Under the pieces are notes generated by a model. The model ran no database searches. It was not told the DNA's origin and was given only the letters and a program-made list of their open reading frames with translations. 11,006 nucleotides of DNA from CAZISM01 sp964541895 (GTDB lineage: Bacteria; Zhuqueibacterota; Zhuqueibacteria; Residuimicrobiales; Residuimicrobiaceae): positions 1 through 11,006 of the forward strand of contig CAZISM010000156.1 in the NCBI GenBank assembly GCA_964541895.1. The letters run 5' to 3'. Positions 1 through 7,853 of the stretch are shown here, piece after piece (positions within the stretch are counted from its first letter, which is position 1; each line of letters opens with the position of its first letter). The translations under genes and the position numbers were made by a program.

Positions 1-1
1 C

Positions 2-2866
2 CACATTCGCGAAACCTGGCCGGCGGATTGGCCGCCACAGAGCTATGAAGGCGATTCCCGCGCCATGACCGACACCTTAAAACTGGGTCCCTGCGCCGGT
101 CGCTGGAACGGCGAGTTCGGCTATTACTTGCGCGCCGATCAGGAATCCTATTATGTCATGGACGATCGCGAGATCGATCAGTTCGCTTATTACCCCTTTA
201 ATATGCCCGGCACGGATCAGCCGGACACGCGTCCCTGGCCCAATGGCCGGCGTGGTTTGGGATTGACCATCTCGGTGCGAAACTACCAATGGGTTGCACG
301 GCAGGCTGAAGATATTCTGATCTCCCGTTACGACATCATCAATTACGGCAAGCCCATCGCCAAAGCGGTGGTTGGTATGTACAGCGACGTAGATGTCGGC
401 GGCACCAGCGGCCAGGATGATTCCAATTTTGATACAGTCGATGATATCACCTACGTGTGGGACAAGAGCGGCAAATCCAATAAAGGTCTGCCCACCGGTT
501 ATTTCGGCTTTGCCTTTTTGGAAAGCCCGGGCATTTCCGATAACCGCAAAGATGATGATCAGGACGGCACCGTCGATGAAAGCCAGTGGAACGATGTTGA
601 TGAAGACGGTGACTGGCGTCGATGGGAAGATACCAATAAGAACGGCAAATGGGACAGTGAAGATCATAATTATAACAGCGTCCTCGATAATGGCGAAGAC
701 GTGAATGCCAATGGCAAACTCGATTTTGAACCGATATGGGATGATGTCGGCTCCGACGGTATCGGTCCGGATGATGAAGGCTACGGCGGCCCGGATGCCA
801 ACGGCTCTGAAGCCAATGGCAAGCCGGATCAGGGTGAGCCCAATTTCGGTAAAACGGATAACGACGAGTCGGATCAGGTTGGCTTGACCTCCTGGTATCT
901 CAAGGATGTGGACAACCGTCTGGCCAGTGATGAAGAGTTCTGGACCGTAGAAATTCAGCCGGGCACGTTTGCCATTGATGAAGAGTACACCCGCGACGTG
1001 GCGTTCGATTACGGCAGCGGTTTCATCCGTTTGGAACCGGGCAAGGAAGGTCGTCAGAAATACGCCATTGCCTGTTTGTGCGGCAACGACATGAATGATA
1101 TCTTTCGCAACAAACGCACCATGCAGCGTATCTACGATTCGGACTATAATTTCAGCAAGCCGCCGCGGCTGCCGGTGCTATCGACCATTGCCGGCGACAA
1201 GCGCATCACTTTGATATGGGACAACAATTCTGAAAAGTCCAAAGATCCGATTTACGGCTCTGACTTTGAGATGTACAAAATATACAAGAGCACGGATCCG
1301 CAGTTTGCCGACATCAAGTCCGTCAGCGATGCCTTTGGCAATCCGCTGCTGTACAAGCCTCTGGCCCAGTTCGATTTGAAAGATGGATTGATTGGTCCTC
1401 ATCCCATTCCCATCGGCGGCAATGGCGAAGGCAACGGCCAGGACCTGGGTGTAGCGTATGATATGGGCTCTGATACGGGATTGCGCCACTCTTTTGTAGA
1501 TACCAATGTGGTCAACGGCAGAACCTATTATTATGCCATCGTTGCCGTGGATAAAGGCTATGCGGCTGATTTCTTTACCCGCGGCTTGTCCGATCGCGTC
1601 AACCTGGCTCCCAACAGCCCGACCGAGTGCTCGGCCACGATTCAGGTCGATGTTCTTGGTCGGCCGGTGTTTGTCGATCGCAACTGTGCTGTGGTCGTTC
1701 CGGTTGAACCGGCGGCCGGCTATGTCAAGGCCCAGTTGGAGAACGGCATTACACACACCTCCGGACTGGGTACCGGTTTGATCAAGGTCGAAGTGATGAT
1801 CGCAGACAGCATCCGCCGGAATCATGAATATAAATTGTCCTTCAAGGACGATGGCTCGATTGAAAAATTTGACAAGAATTATAAAACGGGCCTCACCTCC
1901 GGCGCTATCCTCGTTGATGTCACTCAAGGCGACACCCTGCTTCGTGCCAAGGACAAGTACAAAAGCAGCGAGTACGCTGAAAAATTATTCAACGGCTACA
2001 AGCTGGATATCCAGAACGAAGATTCCATCAAAGTGGCCTGGTCCGGATGGATCAAAGGCGGCTCGAATCTGAGCGGCGATCCGCGCGGCTATGATTCGCA
2101 ATGTCGTGCCATCCCGAGAGATTTTGAAGTGCGCGTGCTTGACAAAGGCGCCGATACCTCCTATTCTGCCGTGCCGGGAAGGGAAATCATTACCAACTAT
2201 AAGGTGTATGACATCACGGATCCACTTAAGCCAATAGACGTGACGTTCGGCCTGGCCGAAACCAGCGATTCGGCGGCTGTTAAAGGTGTTTTGAGTGACG
2301 GCGATCAAATCGCCATTAAAGCCGCCCCATTGGTGGTCACCGTGGGCGGCGTGACAAAATATATCTATACGGAAACATCCTGGCGAATCAACTTTGCCCT
2401 GCCCCGCGGCGTTGAGGCTAAATATCAGATCCTGCCGCAAAAAGGCGATATTTACCGCTTTACGACCAAAAAACCGTTTGATCGCAACGATGTATTTACC
2501 TTCAAGGTCATTGGCGGAGAGGTTCAGCAACAAAAAATCGCCAGCGCCATGGACAACATTTATACGGTCCCGGATCCTTACATCGCGGCCAGCACGCTCG
2601 AAACCCGTCTGGTCAATCAGGATGTGGGACGAGGTGACCGGCGCATCGATTTTGTCAATCTGCCCACAAGCTGTACTATCTCCATTTTCACCAGTTCTGG
2701 CCGCCTGGTTCGCGAACTGCAACATGAATCCGTCCAGGAAGCCGGACGGGAACCGTGGGATTTGCGCACCAAAGACGGTCTGGAAGTGTCCCACGGCGTT
2801 TACATCTATCATGTGGACGCGCCGGGAATCGGCAGCAAGATCGGCAAATTGGCCATTATCAAATAA
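2..2866 (+). CDS. Large secreted surface protein, 5'-truncated, with Ca-loop-like repeats, FnIII-like stretch and sorting-domain-like C-terminus
   Basis: The frame is open from base 2, so the gene begins upstream; the ATG at 65 is an internal Met (residues before it read ...SYEGDSRA). About 954 residues are visible. The first part carries ADQESYYVMDD and RRGLGL, a style I recall from large uncharacterised secreted proteins of KSB1/Calditrichota. Nucleotides 539-890 encode a very acidic stretch with loops of the form D-x-[DN]-x-[DN]-G-x-x-D starting near 551, 593, 629 and 698, and a weaker one near 794. These resemble EF-hand, dockerin or thrombospondin-3 calcium loops. About 1157-1640 looks fibronectin-III-like (KITLIW-type strand, YYYAIVAVD strand). 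The last ~100 residues (from 2561: VPDPYIA, SSGRLVREL, GVYIYHV, ending KLAIIK) resemble a T9SS type A or FlgD-Ig-like C-terminal domain, but with PDPY where PNPF/PNPY is usual. The protein is inferred to be exported and surface-bound; its function is unknown. It is first in a probable operon with the PorV-like barrel 14 nt downstream. Confidence 0.85.
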   Translation, partial: HIRETWPADWPPQSYEGDSRAMTDTLKLGPCAGRWNGEFGYYLRADQESYYVMDDREIDQFAYYPFNMPGTDQPDTRPWPNGRRGLGLTISVRNYQWVARQAEDILISRYDIINYGKPIAKAVVGMYSDVDVGGTSGQDDSNFDTVDDITYVWDKSGKSNKGLPTGYFGFAFLESPGISDNRKDDDQDGTVDESQWNDVDEDGDWRRWEDTNKNGKWDSEDHNYNSVLDNGEDVNANGKLDFEPIWDDVGSDGIGPDDEGYGGPDANGSEANGKPDQGEPNFGKTDNDESDQVGLTSWYLKDVDNRLASDEEFWTVEIQPGTFAIDEEYTRDVAFDYGSGFIRLEPGKEGRQKYAIACLCGNDMNDIFRNKRTMQRIYDSDYNFSKPPRLPVLSTIAGDKRITLIWDNNSEKSKDPIYGSDFEMYKIYKSTDPQFADIKSVSDAFGNPLLYKPLAQFDLKDGLIGPHPIPIGGNGEGNGQDLGVAYDMGSDTGLRHSFVDTNVVNGRTYYYAIVAVDKGYAADFFTRGLSDRVNLAPNSPTECSATIQVDVLGRPVFVDRNCAVVVPVEPAAGYVKAQLENGITHTSGLGTGLIKVEVMIADSIRRNHEYKLSFKDDGSIEKFDKNYKTGLTSGAILVDVTQGDTLLRAKDKYKSSEYAEKLFNGYKLDIQNEDSIKVAWSGWIKGGSNLSGDPRGYDSQCRAIPRDFEVRVLDKGADTSYSAVPGREIITNYKVYDITDPLKPIDVTFGLAETSDSAAVKGVLSDGDQIAIKAAPLVVTVGGVTKYIYTETSWRINFALPRGVEAKYQILPQKGDIYRFTTKKPFDRNDVFTFKVIGGEVQQQKIASAMDNIYTVPDPYIAASTLETRLVNQDVGRGDRRIDFVNLPTSCTISIFTSSGRLVRELQHESVQEAGREPWDLRTKDGLEVSHGVYIYHVDAPGIGSKIGKLAIIK

Positions 2867-2870
2867 CGCT

Positions 2871-2874
2871 GGAG
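2871..2874 (+). promoter_or_regulatory. Ribosome binding site (GGAG) fixing the start of the PorV-like gene
   Basis: GGAG lies 6 nt before the ATG at 2881 and 9 nt before a second ATG at 2884, in the 14-nt gap after the upstream stop. It supports starting at 2881/2884 and not at the in-frame ATG at 2755, which lies inside the upstream gene and would put a non-signal-like extension in front of a clear signal peptide. The short gap suggests translational coupling. Confidence 0.7.
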
Positions 2875-2880
2875 TACATC

Positions 2881-3930
2881 ATGATGCTTAAACGACTCTC
2901 TCTTTTAGTAATGGCCCTGGCGCTATCTCTGTTTAGCCAAGAGAAAGATCAGTCCACGACAGGCCAATTTGTCACGAATGTTTCCGGAGTGGGTACCTCC
3001 GCTGCCACGTTCCTCGAGATCGGGGTTGGCGCTCGTGCCATGTCCATGGGCGGAGCCTATGTCGCTCTGTCCAACGATGCCTCTGCCTTGTATTGGAATC
3101 CTGCCGGTGCGGCGTTTGTCGGCGCCATGCAGGTTGAGCTCAGTCACAGCAAATGGCTGGCTGGTACGCAATATAATTATTTCGGTCTGGTGGCACCGGT
3201 GCCGGCCATACGTTCTTCCTTTGGTGTCAGTTTTATCAGCCTGGACTATGGTGACAATCCGGTGCGCACGGTAGAACGGCCGGAAGGTACGGGCGAACGG
3301 TATGGCGCACGCGATATGGCGGTCGGCCTAACCTATGCCATGGCTATCACCGATCGATTCGCTTTTGGTTTGACGGGAAAATATATTACACAACGCATCT
3401 GGAGCGAGAACGGTTCGGCCCTGGCGTTGGACGCCGGTGTGTTTTACAACACCATGCTGAAAGGCTTGCGCATCGGCGCCTCGGTTAGCAACTTTGGCTC
3501 GGAAATCACCATGAGCGGCCGTCACCTTACTACTATTGTGGATCCGGATGTCACCGTGCAGAATTTCGACAGGGTCCCGGTAAATTATAAAGTCGGCACC
3601 TATCCATTGCCGCTGTTGTTTCGGGTCGGGATCTCTTACGAAAGAAAATTCGGCACCTTCGGCGACCTGACCATGGCCATGGATGTCAATCATCCCAGCA
3701 ATTCCACCGAAAGCATCAACCTGGGCGCAGAGTACGGATTTGCCAACATGTTTTATCTCCGCGCCGGTTACGAAAATCTGTACGAGCGTGACCATATCAA
3801 CGGCCTGACGTTCGGCGGCGGTGTCGAGTACTATCGCCGCGGTATGATGGGCATCCGGGTGGATTATTCCTGGTCTGATTGGGGCATTCTTGAAAATGCA
3901 CAGCGTTTTTCTCTGGGCTTGACCTTTTAA
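2881..3930 (+). CDS. PorV/PorQ-family outer-membrane beta-barrel protein
   Basis: This is a 349-residue protein. A signal peptide (MMLKRLSLLVMALALSLFS, cleavage probably near residue 19) precedes the family's hallmark N-terminal segment: EIGVGARAMSMGGAYVA followed by DASALYWNPAG. The rest alternates short hydrophobic and amphipathic strands with glycine-rich turns, and the protein ends in phenylalanine (SLGLTF), as expected of an outer-membrane barrel beta-signal. In Bacteroidota, PorV carries T9SS cargo from the translocon to the attachment complex, and PorQ is a relative. The family is broad in FCB bacteria and many members are uncharacterised, so a shuttle role here is inference. Supporting context: it sits between two large secreted proteins that both end in sorting-domain-like C-termini. 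Start chosen at 2881 from the signal peptide and the GGAG; 2884 is an equally possible second Met. Confidence 0.88.
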   Translation: MMLKRLSLLVMALALSLFSQEKDQSTTGQFVTNVSGVGTSAATFLEIGVGARAMSMGGAYVALSNDASALYWNPAGAAFVGAMQVELSHSKWLAGTQYNYFGLVAPVPAIRSSFGVSFISLDYGDNPVRTVERPEGTGERYGARDMAVGLTYAMAITDRFAFGLTGKYITQRIWSENGSALALDAGVFYNTMLKGLRIGASVSNFGSEITMSGRHLTTIVDPDVTVQNFDRVPVNYKVGTYPLPLLFRVGISYERKFGTFGDLTMAMDVNHPSNSTESINLGAEYGFANMFYLRAGYENLYERDHINGLTFGGGVEYYRRGMMGIRVDYSWSDWGILENAQRFSLGLTF

Positions 3931-4028
3931 CAAAATAAAAGAGAACTGAAAGGAGGATTCTGGTCATTAGCGAATACCGAAATCAAGCAACACCTCTAGT
4001 TATCAGACCTAACTCTTAGGAGGATGTT
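3931..4028 (+). promoter_or_regulatory. 98-nt spacer with an orphan Shine-Dalgarno (3951-3956)
   Basis: This gap lies between the barrel gene and the PPC-repeat gene. It contains a perfect AGGAGG at 3951-3956 that precedes no ATG, GTG or TTG at usable distance. Frame 3957 onward is open for 20 codons from an ATT (or from the CTG at 3960) and stops with TAG at 4017-4019, overlapping the next gene's ribosome binding site. A leader peptide would therefore need a non-standard start. CCTC at 3993-3996 could pair with either GAGG. No terminator is seen, so read-through into the next gene is likely. Confidence 0.4.
4008..4023 (+). promoter_or_regulatory. Strong ribosome binding site of the PPC-repeat gene, partly inside a small hairpin
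   Basis: AGGAGG at 4018-4023 lies 5 nt before the ATG at 4029 and is a near-ideal Shine-Dalgarno. The first half (TTAGG, 4016-4020) is complementary to CCTAA at 4008-4012 across a 3-nt loop, giving a 5-bp stem. The site is certain by sequence; a regulatory role for the stem is speculative because it is short and AU-rich. Confidence 0.7.
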
Positions 4029-7000
4029 ATGAACAAATGGGTTACCGCTGTTGTAATTCTCGTTTTGGCCGTTTCGCTGCTTACGGCACAGACCAAGCTG
4101 ACGCGCCATAATGAGGCAGAACCGAACGATTACTTTAAAACAGCAACCGCGATGCCGGAAAATACGCTGATGTCAGCCATGTTTTCCGCTGCGACGGATG
4201 TGGACATCTACAAAATGAACATGTCCGCCGACAGCATCTACCACATCTACTCCGATTCCGTGAGCCTGCCCAAGAGCATGCACGTGGAGATCTTTTGGAA
4301 CGGTGACACGACCAAGAACCTGTTTGTTGGCAATCCGGACGGTCGCGCAGGATGGCGCAATTTCCGCGTTGCCGGCTGGTCGCCGCGAGAAATGGGTTCC
4401 GGTGTTTACTATTTGCGCGTGACGCATACATCACCGATTACCGCCCCATCTACCGGCGATTATAAAATTCGCTATATCTCCCAGGGTCTGGCCTACTGGG
4501 CCGGCCTGCATGAACCGGATGATACGTTCCAGGAATCGTTCGCCCAGTTTGCACTGCCGGTGGACGGCACCCGTTTCAACGGCATGCTCTACAATATGAA
4601 CAGTGTGCCCCATGGCTGGGACGATCGTGATATCTTTTACATGGTCGGCGAGCAGGGCAAACGGTTGTGGGTAGAGACCGAACCGGTGCAGGGCTATCCG
4701 CACACCCGTGATATGGACAGCGAAATCCAGATCTGGGACGGTGACGGAAACCAAAAATTCATGGAAAACGACGATAAAAACAACCAGGAAGAAGATTTCG
4801 GCGAGAACAACGTCTTCTCACTGACCGTTATGGACAGCCTGCCCTACTCTGGTCTTTATTATGTCACCATGACCAGCGTGTACGCCGATTATGGTGGCGA
4901 TTCGGGTTCCGGCGACAGCGATGAGAACCCCTCCACCGGCGGTTATGTCGCTTATGCCTGGATGGGCGAACGCTCCAACGAAGTTGAGCCGAACGATACA
5001 CCGGCTCAGGCGACCCCGTTGTGCGAAAACGTTACCTCTTCGCGCGTAGGCATCACCAATAACTTTGTCATCAATGCCAAGTTTTCATCTGATGGCGATG
5101 CGGATTGGTACGCCTATAACCTGAAAAGCACCAAAATGTATTTCTTTACCACCAATAACAGCGGCACCCTGGGTGCCAACGTTAACCTCGAAGTCTACAA
5201 GGCCACCGACTTGACGACGAATTATGCTTCCTCCGCAGTCAACGGCAAGTACAACAATAAAAATTTCCGTTTTTGCGGCTGGGTTCCTCCGGTGGACGGC
5301 ATTTACCTGATCAAGGTTTCTCCGTCTGCTGGTACGGTGGCCGGCACCTTTACCGGTGAATATCAATTGCGCATGGGCTGGGCGACCTACCGTTCCGTGG
5401 CCATTGCCAATGAACCGGCCAACAACACCCAGTCCGGTGCTGTGGAAGTCAAATTTGACTCCAGCAAGACCATCGGTGCCGTTTATCCGGCCGGCGATGA
5501 TGACTGGTACAAGTTCGAGGGCAAAGCAGGCGACGTCATCGACGTCGAACTGTTCAGCGCTCTGGACGAAAAGGGCCTGTTGTGGGCGCGCGATCTGGAT
5601 ACGGATTTGACCCTGATCGATCCCAGCGGTGCCAGCCTCGACAACGATGATTATCGACCCGGTGCGGATCGGCACTCCGGCAACGTCTTTTCTGCTATCA
5701 AAAGCTATGTGTTGCAGGGCACCGGAACCGTCTATATCCGCGTTGGCGGCGGCTACGACAACTGGTCGAACCTCGGCAATAACCCGGTGGGTGTTTACCG
5801 CATGGTGGTGTACTCCAGCGCCGCTTCTCCGGCTTTCAAAGAGAAAGAAAAGAACGATTCTGTTCCGTTGGCCATGTTGCTGCCGGAAGGCAAAGAGGTG
5901 GTAGCCAAGTTCTCTTCGGCCTCCGATATCGATTGCTACAAACTGGAACTGCAGGCCGGTCGCATGTATTTTATCAACTCTTTTGCCAACGCCGTTGGCG
6001 CCAACATCCATGCCGAGCTCTTTGCCGCTTCCGATACGGCTAAAAACGTGCTGGATGCCAGTGTGGACGGCCGCTATAACAGCTTTAATTTCCGTCTCTC
6101 CGGCTTTGTTCCGGCTACGAGCGAAACTTATTATCTGAAACTTACCTGCCCGACGCCGGGTGCCGGCGATTATAACCTGCATATGCGCAGCAGTGAGATC
6201 AAAGAGGTGGCTACGTTCCACGAACCGGATAACTCCCGCGCGCAAGCCGATGCTCTGGGTGATTTCCCGGTGGACGGCGTTGTCCACAAAACCGCGTTGT
6301 ATAATGCGGCTGATCCCAAATTCGTCGACGATCTCGATGTGTATCGCTTTACCCTTACCAAAGGCCAGGCCTTCACAGCGCAGATGTCTCCGGTGGGCGG
6401 CGAACTCTGGTTCCGCGATACCGATTCCTTCATGTTGATGACCAACGCCAAAGGCGATACCATCTCCGATAACGACGACGATTCCGGCACCACGTTCTCC
6501 AAGATTTCCATTGAAGTTCCGGAAGATGGCGTTTATTATGTGTATATCATGAGCTACAACAGCAAATGGAACGGCAACCGCGCCGCCACCAACCGCAATC
6601 CCGGTGTTGGCGACTATAACCTCACGGTCTCCGGTCTCATGTCTGAAACCGAACCGAACAACAGCGCGGATCAGGCCAACGTGATCCCGATCTCCAACAG
6701 CAACCTGATTGATGCCAAATTTGCAGCGGACGATCTGGTTGATTGGTTCAAAGTGACTCTGGAACATGGCCGTTGGTATTATTTCAACAGCGCCGATTCC
6801 AAAGTAGGCGAGAACATCTTGCTGGAAGTTTACAAAGCCAGTGATCCCAATACCAATATCATCGATACCACCCCGACCGGTCGTTTCAGCAGCAAAGATT
6901 TCCGTCTCTCCGGCTATAATCCTCCGGAAACCGGCGAATACTTGCTGAAACTGAGCATTGCGGTTGGCGGTATCAACGATCAGAACATCGGTACCTATCG

Positions 7001-7808
7001 TCTGCGCGCTGCCGGCGGTGAGCTGATCAGCGAAGTAGCCCCACTGCATGAGCCGGACAACGGCATCAAAGCCGCTGCCAAACTGGCCAAACTGGCCACG
7101 GATGGCAAAGCGGTAAAGGTTGCATTCAGCGACAGTGCCGATGCCGATTACTTTGCGATCGACGGTATCCAGGGCCAGGAACTGGTCGTCACCCTGTCTC
7201 CGGGCACGGGTGGCCGCTGGATTCGTGAAATCGATACCGGTATGAAACTGTTCACGCAGGACAGCACTGTGCTGGATGACAGTGATGATTATGATGACTG
7301 GTATGAGATCAATTTCTACCTGGGTGATGTCAGCTGTACCTATTCCCAGGTCAAGAGCGCGGCTCTGCCGTACACCGGCACCTATTATGCGGCCGCTATG
7401 CCCTATTACGGTAAGGCGTACGGCGGTGGCAAGACCACGGTCGGCAACAACGCTACCGGTTGCTATTATATCTCTGCGACGATGAGCTCCCCGACCGGCG
7501 TAGCCAAAGATGGCAGCCAGACTCCGGATGAATTCGCTCTGTCTCAGAACTATCCGAACCCGTTCAACCCGACCACTACCATCACCTATCAGTTGAAGGA
7601 AACGGTTCCGGTAACGGTTGGTATTTACAATATTCGCGGACAACTCGTAGCCAACTTGGTGGATAAAGTACAACCTGCAGGCACCTATTCCATTCATTGG
7701 AACGCGACCGATCAATTCGGTCAGCGCGTGGCCAGCGGCATGTATCTCTATCGCATCCAGGCCGGTGACAAGTTCATCCAGACCAAAAAGATGTTGTTGA
7801 TGAAATAA
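4029..7808 (+). CDS. Secreted surface protein of eight alternating PPC-like modules with a C-terminal T9SS type A sorting domain
   Basis: This is a 1259-residue protein with a signal peptide at 1-20 (VVILVLAVSLLTA, then QTK). The body is eight PPC-like (bacterial pre-peptidase C-terminal) beta-sandwich modules, each opening with an E-x-E-P-N-D or H-E-P-D-[DN] type motif. Type A modules start near residues 29, 318, 605 and 873; type B near 160, 460, 730 and 1006. The C-terminus (1169-1259) is a canonical sorting domain: SQNYPNPFNPTT, then YNIRGQLV, GMYLYRI and a final KMLLMK. PPC modules normally accompany secreted peptidases, but no protease domain or catalytic motif is visible, so this is probably a structural, adhesive or binding surface protein. 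Export by a T9SS-like route is inferred from the domain and the adjacent PorV-like gene. High expression is suggested by an ideal ribosome binding site, a strong terminator and the absence of TTA, CTA and TCA codons over about 876 codons (5088-7715). Confidence 0.92.
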   Translation: MNKWVTAVVILVLAVSLLTAQTKLTRHNEAEPNDYFKTATAMPENTLMSAMFSAATDVDIYKMNMSADSIYHIYSDSVSLPKSMHVEIFWNGDTTKNLFVGNPDGRAGWRNFRVAGWSPREMGSGVYYLRVTHTSPITAPSTGDYKIRYISQGLAYWAGLHEPDDTFQESFAQFALPVDGTRFNGMLYNMNSVPHGWDDRDIFYMVGEQGKRLWVETEPVQGYPHTRDMDSEIQIWDGDGNQKFMENDDKNNQEEDFGENNVFSLTVMDSLPYSGLYYVTMTSVYADYGGDSGSGDSDENPSTGGYVAYAWMGERSNEVEPNDTPAQATPLCENVTSSRVGITNNFVINAKFSSDGDADWYAYNLKSTKMYFFTTNNSGTLGANVNLEVYKATDLTTNYASSAVNGKYNNKNFRFCGWVPPVDGIYLIKVSPSAGTVAGTFTGEYQLRMGWATYRSVAIANEPANNTQSGAVEVKFDSSKTIGAVYPAGDDDWYKFEGKAGDVIDVELFSALDEKGLLWARDLDTDLTLIDPSGASLDNDDYRPGADRHSGNVFSAIKSYVLQGTGTVYIRVGGGYDNWSNLGNNPVGVYRMVVYSSAASPAFKEKEKNDSVPLAMLLPEGKEVVAKFSSASDIDCYKLELQAGRMYFINSFANAVGANIHAELFAASDTAKNVLDASVDGRYNSFNFRLSGFVPATSETYYLKLTCPTPGAGDYNLHMRSSEIKEVATFHEPDNSRAQADALGDFPVDGVVHKTALYNAADPKFVDDLDVYRFTLTKGQAFTAQMSPVGGELWFRDTDSFMLMTNAKGDTISDNDDDSGTTFSKISIEVPEDGVYYVYIMSYNSKWNGNRAATNRNPGVGDYNLTVSGLMSETEPNNSADQANVIPISNSNLIDAKFAADDLVDWFKVTLEHGRWYYFNSADSKVGENILLEVYKASDPNTNIIDTTPTGRFSSKDFRLSGYNPPETGEYLLKLSIAVGGINDQNIGTYRLRAAGGELISEVAPLHEPDNGIKAAAKLAKLATDGKAVKVAFSDSADADYFAIDGIQGQELVVTLSPGTGGRWIREIDTGMKLFTQDSTVLDDSDDYDDWYEINFYLGDVSCTYSQVKSAALPYTGTYYAAAMPYYGKAYGGGKTTVGNNATGCYYISATMSSPTGVAKDGSQTPDEFALSQNYPNPFNPTTTITYQLKETVPVTVGIYNIRGQLVANLVDKVQPAGTYSIHWNATDQFGQRVASGMYLYRIQAGDKFIQTKKMLLMK
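4113..7490 (+). repeat. Four tandem A-B two-module protein repeats
   Basis: These are protein-level repeats inside the 4029-7808 gene; unit starts are 289, 287 and 268 residues apart. Type A modules share an [ND]-F-R-x-x-G-[WFY]-x-P signature with N or D at residues 111, 412, 687 and 957, preceded by a G-[RK]-x turn. Type B modules lack it and instead share R-[DE]-x-D-[ST] with R at 227, 521, 796 and 1066, followed by an acidic D/N-rich loop. Divergence between units is large, so this is old duplication and not recent DNA-level repetition. Confidence 0.8.
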
Positions 7809-7814
7809 GTCACT

Positions 7815-7853
7815 CTACAGCGGAATCCCCTCGCGGGATTCCGCTGTAGTTTT
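7815..7853 (+). terminator. Rho-independent terminator
   Basis: A perfect 15-bp stem (7815-7829 with 7835-7849) closes on a 5-nt loop CTCGC and is followed at once by TTTT (7850-7853). It begins 6 nt after the stop codon of the PPC-repeat gene and ends that transcription unit. The T-run is short, but the stem is long and GC-rich. Confidence 0.9.

Noticed and set aside
65..67. ATG at 65 as the start of the first gene
   Set aside because: The frame is open through base 2, the preceding residues fit the protein, no ribosome binding site precedes 65, and no signal peptide follows it.
1985..2812. 275-codon minus-strand open frame, with similar ones at 77-667, 1178-1927, 3328-3933 and 8491-9255
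   Set aside because: All are in codon register with well-supported + strand genes and have no family features, so they are codon-bias shadows.
2755..2880. N-terminal extension of the PorV-like gene from the ATG at 2755
   Set aside because: It overlaps the end of the upstream gene and would bury the signal peptide. GGAG at 2871 supports the start at 2881.
5085..7715. 876-codon open frame on the minus strand
   Set aside because: It is in exact codon register with the PPC-repeat gene, ends at a sense TCA codon, has no recognisable domain, and is explained by the sense gene avoiding TTA, CTA and TCA.
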